DNA of 64,000 bases from Camarhynchus parvulus (lineage: Eukaryota; Chordata; Aves; Passeriformes; Thraupidae): NCBI RefSeq assembly GCF_901933205.1, contig NC_044572.1, positions 64,892,465-64,956,464 on the forward strand, written 5' to 3'. A program made the translations under genes and the position numbers. This document shows, piece after piece, positions 56,346 through 64,000 of the stretch. Under the pieces are notes generated by a model. It was not told the DNA's origin. It saw nothing but the letters and a program-made list of their open reading frames with translations, and did not search any database. Position 1 is the first letter of the stretch. Every line of letters starts with the position of its first letter.

Positions 56346-57904
56346 TTAGACTTTCCCTCTAATATCTTGCCTGAGACTGCTGAATGCCTGTAGGGGTGAA
56401 CTACTGAAATTGTCCTCAGGACAGACATGAAAAAGACTTCCTGGCATAATAGCCAGGGAACTTCAATAGGAGATAGGTGTATAGGTGGGGGGTAACTGGG
56501 AGTTACACTATAACCAAGCCATGAGATATGAGAAGAAACTTTTCCTCCTCCAAGCATTTGGTCAACACAATCTTTGTTATTCTATTTTTCCCAATACATG
56601 AAATAAACCCTTTCTTTTGAGCCACTTTGTGTCAGTTAAGATTTATATTCAGATCTCCATATCAATGAAAAAAAAACCCAAACATATTACAAGTATTTTA
56701 CCTAAGACTTTTCTTCAGATGAAAGTTAAACGACATGAATAAATACACATTTATCCCACTATGTATCATTTCATGTGCCAGTGTGCCAAAAATCTGTACA
56801 ATACTGATGGTGATGCACTTGGGATAGGTGAGCTGCAATGTGGACGTGGTTATTTTTCAAAACTCCATAAAATCACACAAAAGAAAACAGAGCTACTGTT
56901 GGACACATGAGGTTTTTTATTCACTGAAGTTCTGATAAAAGGTTACTTATACAAATCTAATCTTGGTATATCCAGTTCCTTAAGTGTATATGTGTGATGC
57001 AGAGTCAGAAAATTGGATATAGCTCATCCATTCCCTGAGGAGGATGGAAAAATCTCACTCATGACACTATGACCTTCTCTCCATCCTCTCATTACATGCT
57101 GGCTGCATACTATCAATATTCTACATTGAACACTTTTTCCTGTGATGCTCAACACTGATCAATCTTCACACATCTTCTCTCAGCGTGTACAACCACAGAC
57201 ACACTGAGATATATTTTGGGGGCAGGGAAAAGAGGATGGTCAGGCCATCAGACAGCACGAAGACTGCAGCACCAGACTGCAGTGAGGGGGCACTCAGGGG
57301 GCCTCTGCTCAACAGTGCACCAAGCCATGGGCTGGCTCACTACAGCAGCATTTGACATGTTTCCTCAAAGCAACGAGGCTCCACAATGCTGTGAATAAGA
57401 GAGATAAAGACTCTTTAGCTCAGGGAAGAGGGGTGCAGATGCTGAGGGCACAAACCTTATTGTCAGGGTGTGAGAGCTGATGCATCTAGACCAACCAGTT
57501 GTTTCACAGCAGCCAGTTAAGCACTGTGTGTGTTTGCATAACAGGACAAGGGGAGGGATCTTATTGTCCCTCCTTCACCTGGGAGAGGGCTGAGGCAGAC
57601 AGACACATTTGAAGTATCAACTGATTTTTGATTGCCCCTTCTGGCCTGCTTTTGAGCTGGCACGTGGGGAAAATCTCCTGCCTCCCTTCATTTATAACAC
57701 AGCTTTTGCTGATGTTGGGTCCTGCTGCAAGTGCTCAGCACTTCAACAAACCCACACTTGGATACCTAGAGGGAGACAGCAGAAGGAAGAATGAAATCAT
57801 TGACTAGCTGTAAAAACTTATATGTAAATAGCATAGAAATTATTCTATATAAGGCATTTATTCTTGTCCTGAAAAAGAACTTCAGCCGCTTAAGTTTGGG
57901 GCTT

Positions 57905-57964
57905 TTGTTTTGTTTTGTTTTTGGTTTTTTTTTGTTTGTGTTTTTTTTTTGTTTGTTTGTTTTT
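57905..57964 (+). repeat. (GTTTT)n / (GTTT)n T-rich simple repeat
   Basis: Tandem TTTTG and TTTG units with interspersed T runs; low-complexity DNA. Confidence 0.9.
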
Positions 57965-59264
57965 GTCATTTTCCAGATCCTTGCATCATTCATGGCCTCC
58001 TGTTTGTTTATTATTGTCCGCACCCTGCATTGATGAAGTGGGAGTGCTGCCAAAGGCTATTATTGCAAATAAGGCTTAGTAAAATGAATGTGGGCAGGAA
58101 GAGCAAGTTAAAGTAATCCAGGCAGTTTTTGTTCTACAGTGTCCTAATATTTTAAGCCTTCTCTTGGCACATATAGTGTCTCTGAAGGTAACTGGCAACC
58201 ATATCAACTACTGGAGCCAAAATAATGTATAGGAACTTGACTGCCTATCAGTTGTACCCCAGAAGCTGGGCAGATAGTTACAGTTCATGCAGAAGGTGCA
58301 AATTGTAGCCCCTTCTGCTATTCACAGTATACTTATTGACCTATCCACAGCTGATTTTCTTTTGGCATTAATGCACTTCTCTTTTCCCGGGATGGGAATA
58401 CAGAGTAACATCTTCCTCCCACCCCTTTCCCTCTGTGTTACACTGTTACTCATGACACCGTGAGCTCTTGGATGTAGGACACAGCAAGACCATGGTCCCA
58501 AACTGAGACCTCCACGAGCTACCCTAACACCAAATACAGGTGGCTGTAAGACAGAACATTCAGGTTCATCCTCAATTCCCAGCAGTTAACGCCAGCAGGC
58601 TCCTCACAGGAGACATGCAGACAGCAAGGAGCTATGGTCTTTTGTAACAACTCTCCTTCGGTATTTGCTTTGGAGCCCTCAAGCTTTTCCCAGTTATTGA
58701 CTGACTTAAATGACAACATAGACTATTTGTATAAAGATGATAAGCCTAAGAGGGATGAGAAAATTCTACTTATGTTAATTTATAGAATACAAAAATACAT
58801 AACTAAGCTGTATCTGTGACTGCAGCTAAGCACTTTTCCTGTTGCAAACGCTTTCCAGATTAAGCCAAGCCTTTTAAGAGTAAACACCAGCAGTGGTGGT
58901 TTGTGTCCGAGAGAGGGTGCTAAAACAAAATATTTACTACAAAAGCTTCAGAGCTCCACAATTGCTCAATTCAGTGCTTCTGCTTGCATAAATTTATTTT
59001 GACTTAGTTTTTATTTTACTTGCTTGCAGCTGGTAATTTAATGCAGGCATTAGCTCTATGGACATATTACACCAGCTGTAGTTTCAAAGCTGAAAATAAC
59101 ATTTAGAAAGAACTAACCATACCAGAGAAAAACAACGGAACAAATTTCCACATTCTCACTTCAGCCTGATTACTTAGATTTGATTGCATGCAGGTTCATT
59201 ACTGAGAGTTCTGAGTTAATAAAATTAACAAAAATTAACAAAAGTTAACTGAAGGGGGAGATAT

Positions 59265-59477
59265 TTAGGTTAGATACACAGAAGAAATTCTTTACTGTGA
59301 GGGTGGTGAGGAACTGAAACAGGTTGCCCAGGGAAGCTCCACCCCTGGCAGGGGCCAGGGCCGGGTTGGATGGGGCCTTGAGCAAGCTGTTCTAGAGAAT
59401 GGTGCCCCTGTTTATGACAGAGAGCTTGGAGCTACATGATCTCTAAGGTCCCTTCCAACCTATTCTATGATTCTATA
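59265..59477 (+). mobile_element. CR1 LINE 3' fragment
   Basis: The block contains aagaaattctttactgtgagg, gtggtgaggaactgaaacaggttgcccagg, gggttggatggggccttgag, atgatctctaaggtcccttccaacc and tattctatgattctata. This is a standard CR1 tail of about 210 bp with its terminal octamer repeats. Confidence 0.95.
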
Positions 59478-59974
59478 AAGTTCTGTCACATTGACCTTAT
59501 AATTCCCCATGGTGTCAAGAGCAAAATTGAAATCTGCAGGTACATAGCCATTGTCCTGTGCCAAAAAATCAGCAAAAGAATGGATAACAGAAGAAATGTA
59601 TCCTCTTTCGTCTGAGCTAGATGCTCAGAGACAGAAGAGACATTTTGCCAGTGAATTAGATGGAGGCTGCTGGCAGAATAATTTTGTGAAACAGGCATGT
59701 GCTGAGTTTAAATCCCAAGCTTTGAAAGAGATCATGGTCAGGTCAGGAGCAGTGACTGCTAGTAGGTGACATGTTAATGGGAGACAGAAAGACTTTTCTT
59801 TCCTGAACTGAAACTTTTTCCTGCTGATTGAAACTTAGCGGGATCTGAGCGTTGCTGTTAGTTGACTGATCAGTGATACCTTGTCCACCCTGATTCCTAC
59901 TGAGCTGTAAGCCCAGTGGGATCTGTCAGCTCTGAAGTCATTGCAACTCAAAGGTGCTTTTCCTAAGATGCAGA

Positions 59975-60099
59975 GACATCCAAAACCGGACTGCACACCA
60001 CCTTGGGCAGTTGGCTGAAGGAGACCCTGCCTGAGCAGGCTGATTGGACGAGATGATCTCCAGAGGTCCCTTCCCACCTCAACCAGTCTGTGATTCTGT
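59975..60099 (+). mobile_element. CR1 LINE 3' tail
   Basis: The segment gacatccaaaaccggactgcacaccaccttgggca, then gaccctgcctgagcaggctgattggac, gatgatctccagaggtccc and gtctgtgattctgta, is a CR1 tail of the 'tccagaggtccctt' subfamily type. Confidence 0.93.
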
Positions 60100-61994
60100 A
60101 AATTAAGTAGTTTGTGATAAAGTACAACCTAGAACCACCCCTAGACCAGCAGTGCTCAAGCTTAACTCCCTGAGGTATTGCACTTTGAACAGTGGTGGTT
60201 GTGTAACAGCATTGCCCCAGAATGAAGTGCTGTTTAAACTGCCTCTTCTTACTCTGTTGGTTTTCAGGGAATTTCAGCTGGGAACAAAGCAAGTCTATTT
60301 GTCCATATGTCAACTTATTTTTCTGCCTTTTATCTCAGGACAATGTGCTGCTCAACAATCACTGAAAGCTGGCTGGCAGAGGTCTGCTCTGCTTGGCACC
60401 TGGGATCCAACTAAATGCATGGCATCACTCTCCCTACAAAACAGATGAATCCAAATCCTGCCACAGTCCTTAAATCTCCAAATTCAGGTCATTAGAGAGG
60501 TGTTAAAAATATCCATAATGCTATTACAGCTTCTCTTAGATGCTACCAGAATCCTGTTTGTACTTCACTGGATACACTATTGTTTTTCTAAAAAAGAAAG
60601 TTGCTACCGTAGAAGGAAACTAGTTAAGGAAGAAAACTATCAATTAGTATGAATATAATGTGTCAGGAACAAGGAACTGAAGAAATTAGAAATGTGATAT
60701 CTTTACCAAACCTGAACATAGGTTTCCTTTCTGTTTTAGACAAAGAATAACAAGAATAAAGACAAAATATCTTGTATTACCATATTCTTAGGTCTAGATT
60801 TGGCTTGACACACAAATCCAGATTATTCTGGACTATGAAGAAATTGGAATAAAAATTGTGAAGCCAAAGCACTGCAATGCACTGGGTCACTTCTATGTTC
60901 CTCTGTCAGTCAGCTTCCAAACTGCTCCTCTCTCTACAGCACCTAAAGAGTGACAAGTTTTTTTGGCAAACAGGACAATCTTCTGTTTAGTGAACAATTT
61001 CTCTGAGGAAAAAATAGGATAGAAAGTATTTCTCCTCAGTATTTCAAGATGGTTTGTAATGACGCACAAAGAATTAAATGAATAACCTATGGAAAAGATG
61101 AAGTAGGGGAAAGGTTGGCAGGTCAACCTCAGGAATTGGGGCAGTTAGTTTGGACTAACATGCTGGAATTTGGAAGCTTGAGCAAACAAGTTTGTGTCTG
61201 TAAAAGTGGGTTAGAAATTACATAAGGACACGCTTTTACATTAATCTCCTGGCAGTATCATTTCTGGGCACGCAGCAGCCCCAGGAAGATCACCATCCTC
61301 ACTGCCTTTGGTGGACTTCTGTGTCTAGATCCAAGAGAAAGCAAGGGCTGAAGTAGTACATGGACAAAGAGCCGATCAGGAAGGAAATCTCAAATTCCAG
61401 AACAGCAGTGCTACATTTTGGACAAACACAGCATGTCTGTAAATCAAGTACGCTTTAGTTTGTGAAGATGACACCAGTCCTGCACCACATATACTCTCCT
61501 TGTCCTATTTCCTCTGTTTGTCCCACTGACATGGAAACACATCTCTGAGCTCTGGTCAACCAAATTATGAACACAGACTTGAGAAGGCAGCTATGGAAGT
61601 GCATGTATGGATATGTAATTTCTTGACAAATTTTCCTTTAGAAAATAAAAATAAAAATTAAAAATAGTAATAGTTTTTAAGAAATACTATTACGTTTTCT
61701 TTATTAAGAATGGGGGTAAAGAAGCAGGAAATTTTCAACCAACTTTGATAGTTTAAATGTTTTGTAGTAGCTGTAAGACTTTGTTACCACCTGGAACAAA
61801 AAGGAGTTTTGAAGGTGTGAGATTTTGTGCTTGTTACACATCCCTGACTCTTTTTCTGTTGTGTGTCAGAGACTGAGTTGTGATGGGATCAGTAGCTCCT
61901 GTTCTGTGTGATTTTTGTTTCACTCCTAGCCAGCCTAAACATTTTCTTAGCAGTCCCTCCCTAACAGACAGATCTCCTTGGAGATGCCACAGTT

Positions 61995-62055
61995 GGAATC
62001 ATGGAATCATTTAGAGACCTCTGAGATGATTGAGACCAACTGGTAACCATTCCAG
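61995..62055 (-). mobile_element. Short CR1 remnant near the ELOVL2 promoter
   Basis: The sequence ggaatcatggaatcatttagagacctctgagatgattgagaccaac is a reversed CR1 terminus missing a few bases of the 'ggttggaaa' segment. Only about 60 bp is clear. Confidence 0.75.
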
Positions 62056-62269
62056 GTGGTGGATCTCACTTTGGCACAGTGTGTGCAGGATTCAGGGCTT
62101 CAGATTAGAGAAGTTCAGCTTGTAAAAACGAGTGCTGGGCCATAGAGCAAACCCAAGTTGAATCCAACAGATTCAGTGACCCTGTCTGCTCCCAAAGCAG
62201 CCCGACAGTGAATTGAATCTTCCCGACAGGGTGGATTCCAACAAAGACAAAAGGCCACCATCTGCCGTG

Positions 62270-63060
62270 ACAGCTGGGTGGGTGATGGAACAGCACCGCA
62301 CGGCCTCTCCCCTGCCCAGATACTGCTCCCCAGCGCCTCCCCATCGCCCCGCTTGGCTGTGCCCGCCCCCGGCATAGCCCCGGCCCTCCCTGCTGCCCCG
62401 TGCCCGCCCTCTCACCGGCGGGGGCGGGCACGCCGGAGCCGGGAGAAGGCGGTGCCTTATAGGGCGGGCGCGGGGGCCGCGCCTGCAGAGCCGCGCCGAG
62501 CCCGGCGATACCCTGGACAGCGCCGCGCCGCCACCATGGTGAGTGCGGGAACCCCCTGCGTCCCCTCCCGCAGACGCACATCCCCCGGGCCCCCTGCCCC
62601 CGCTCCACCGGGGCCGGCGGAGAGCCCCCGCTGCCCGCCCGCCCCCCTCCCCCGCCGCTACCCCCGCTCCTACGGGCCGCGTTCGGGGCGTGATTTTTCG
62701 GGGGGAAAGGGGGGAGCATGGCCTCAGATGCCCCAGCCCCCACGCCAGGCACCCGAGCCGCCGGCGCGGGTCGGGTCGAGCGGCTGAGCTTGGGCATTGT
62801 AGGGAAGGAGGGAGGGACAGAGGGACCCTTAGAGAGCAGGGGAGAAGGGATGGGGGAGAGGGAGCCTCGGGGGCAGCCGGGCGGCACAGGGAGCCGGGAG
62901 GCGTGCGGGGACAGGCACGTGGAGGAACGCGGTCCTGGGTGGAGGGAGGGATGGAGAGAGGGAGCGAGAGATGAGCAGCCCCTGGGCATCCATCTCCCCG
63001 GCTGCCCTGCGCCCTGCCCCGCTCCGAGCAGGTGCATCCTGCTCTACCCCGAGGTGCGTT
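62270..63060. promoter_or_regulatory. ELOVL2: ELOVL2 CpG-island promoter
   Basis: A long CpG- and G+C-rich block begins about 260 bases upstream of the start codon and continues into the first intron. GC boxes (ggggcgggc at 62421-62429 and gggcggg at 62462-62468) and a weak TATA-like cttatagg (62456-62463) point to initiation in the last 100 bases before the ATG. ELOVL2 promoters are CpG islands in mammals, so position and composition agree with the gene assignment. Confidence 0.7.
62536..62538 (+). CDS. ELOVL2: ELOVL2 coding exon 1: start codon only
   Basis: A perfect Kozak context, gccgccacc, precedes ATG at 62536-62538, and a consensus splice donor gtgagt starts at the next base. The coding part of the exon would thus be the initiator methionine alone. 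ELOVL2 makes C22-C24 polyunsaturated fatty acids in the endoplasmic reticulum by the condensation step of chain elongation (family knowledge). The assignment rests on the CpG island, ATG plus donor, and synteny: in human, ELOVL2 follows SMIM13 with this relative orientation. No later ELOVL2 exon is in the window, so protein homology cannot be used, and another gene's first exon is not strictly excluded. Confidence 0.65.
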
Positions 63061-64000
63061 TGAGCGTGTTACATAAACCGATTATTCCCGTTAATTTGTT
63101 ATCTTAACAGAAGCTCTTGCTTTAGCCATGCAATCTGTAGTGGAACGCTTCCTCTTTTTTTTTTTTTTTTTTTTCCTCATGTAATGAATGAACAATGGAG
63201 TTTTAGATTCTAGTTCAGCATTTAGAAGAGTTAACGTGGAACAATGAAGTCGCCTATTTAGCGAGCAGTGCCGATTCCCCATAGCACATTGTGTCTTTGC
63301 AGTCATAGTAACTTTCCCAAAGGGGCTCATCCTGTTTATAAACAGCAATGCATTAAGTGTACTGCCGACCTTACAAAGTAGGACACTATCAAAGAAGTGT
63401 TTTGCAGCCTTAAATTTTGAGGCACGTTGGGATGAATAATTTGGCAAAGGTTGTATCAGAAGCTTGATATGCTTAACAACAGAGCCTAGTTTTTTTTTAT
63501 ATGATTTAACAATAAAAAATACTTTTTTCTCCCCAAAGAAGTCTTTGCATCATATATAGTAAATTCTGCCTTCCTTGAACAAAAATCAGTTTGGACCCTT
63601 CCTTCCCCCATAAATCCAGACATGAATAATATCTGAATAGTCATTCTATGAATTAACTTCAGTCCTTTTTCTAAAAGTCATGTGTCCACCTGCTGTCAGT
63701 GTGAATCTGTTTCTCCTGTGTATTCTATTTGCCACCAACACAGCTTTGGGATGATAGATATGAAAAGACCCTATTGAATATACCTGAAATTGAGCAGTAG
63801 TTTATGCTGCCTGAGCCCCCTTAGAGTGACATAATTTAATTTCTATTTCCTATCAATTTGGAATACAAACCCAAAAGCTATGACTAAATTACCATAGCTG
63901 CACAAAGCCTACGTTAATACTAGCCATTGATGATGTCTCCCTTGTGGCAGAGGAAGAGGGTTACAAAGATACCTGGTGCATACATTATTTATCAGTAATT
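62539..64000 (+). other. ELOVL2: Start of ELOVL2 intron 1
   Basis: The first 500 bases remain in the CpG island and are strongly G-rich on the plus strand, with a canonical G-quadruplex pattern at 62802-62824. AT-rich DNA follows from about 63,060. A 20-base T run lies at 63155-63174. No exon with the ELOVL2 second-exon sequence is seen before the window ends. Confidence 0.65.
63155..63174 (+). repeat. Poly-T run (20 bases)
   Basis: An uninterrupted T tract in the probable ELOVL2 intron 1, not attached to a recognisable retrotransposon. Confidence 0.9.

Larger units (their letters stand above)
54300..62270. other. Intergenic region between SMIM13 and ELOVL2
   Basis: An 8-kb AT-rich spacer between divergently oriented genes. 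It contains CR1 tails (55685-55772, 59265-59477, 59975-60099, 61995-62055), a CR1 reverse-transcriptase fragment (55895-56345), a TA microsatellite (55591-55614) and a GTTT-rich tract (57905-57964). No conserved coding exon was recognised. Confidence 0.8.

Noticed and set aside
56598..56630. aataaaccctttcttttgagcc resembling an LTR R/U5 junction
   Set aside because: No matching U3, TATA box or TG...CA ends were found around it.
62278..62787. 169- and 143-codon plus-strand frames in the same CpG island
   Set aside because: Low-complexity Pro/Ala/Arg translations that cross the clear ATG-gtgagt junction, with no similarity to known proteins.
62105..63037. 310-codon open frame on the minus strand across the ELOVL2 CpG island
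   Set aside because: Pro/Gly/Arg/Ser-rich composition is what GC-rich promoter DNA gives when read in a stop-poor frame. No domain or homology is recognisable, and it runs through a probable promoter and splice donor on the other strand.
1..64000. CRISPR arrays, bacterial operons, phage or plasmid modules
   Set aside because: The window is vertebrate nuclear DNA with spliced genes and LINE/LTR repeats. No direct-repeat/spacer pattern or prokaryotic gene organisation is present.

Overview
The window is nuclear DNA of a bird, probably a songbird. The evidence is interrupted, GT-AG-spliced vertebrate genes in AT-rich non-coding DNA, many truncated CR1 LINE copies in both orientations (tails ending in the avian GATTCTATG/GATTCTGTG repeat), and two solo endogenous-retrovirus LTRs of a style common in passerines. 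The species cannot be fixed from sequence alone. Three genes are present in the order and relative orientation of human 6p24: NEDD9 (+), SMIM13 (-) and the first exon of ELOVL2 (+).

Layout. Bases 1-7702 are the end of a large NEDD9 first intron; the four-codon first coding exon lies upstream. Six NEDD9 coding exons follow (7703-8143, 21430-21531, 22385-22486, 22910-24133, 24469-24558, 25384-25875). All have lengths divisible by three, so all introns are phase 0. They encode SH3 domain, YxxP substrate domain, serine-rich segment and helical bundle, linker and C-terminal focal-adhesion-targeting-like domain: 816 codons here, about 820 aa in all. The 3' UTR runs to about 27,975. From 28 to about 41 kb is intergenic DNA with one LTR and CR1 relics. 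SMIM13 lies on the minus strand with its stop-containing exon at 44,434-44,627, a 9.1 kb intron holding a second LTR, and its ATG exon at 53,725-53,800 in a CpG island. From 54.3 to 62.2 kb is repeat-rich spacer, including a recognisable CR1 reverse-transcriptase fragment. A second CpG island (about 62.27-63.06 kb) holds the probable ELOVL2 promoter and an exon whose only coding content is ATG followed at once by a splice donor; the rest is ELOVL2 intron 1.

The genes are neighbours by conserved synteny, not parts of one pathway: NEDD9 is a cytoplasmic adhesion/Src-signalling scaffold, SMIM13 a small single-pass membrane protein of unknown function, and ELOVL2 an ER very-long-chain polyunsaturated fatty-acid elongase. 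I found no new multi-gene system. The most distinctive signals are two opposed ZNF143/THAP11-type motifs at the SMIM13 promoter, two adjacent perfect inverted repeats in NEDD9 intron 1, an inverted CR1 pair in NEDD9 intron 2, a changed caspase site and a lost YxxP motif in NEDD9, and the start-codon-only ELOVL2 exon. The position where primates carry ERVFRD-1 has no envelope-like reading frame.
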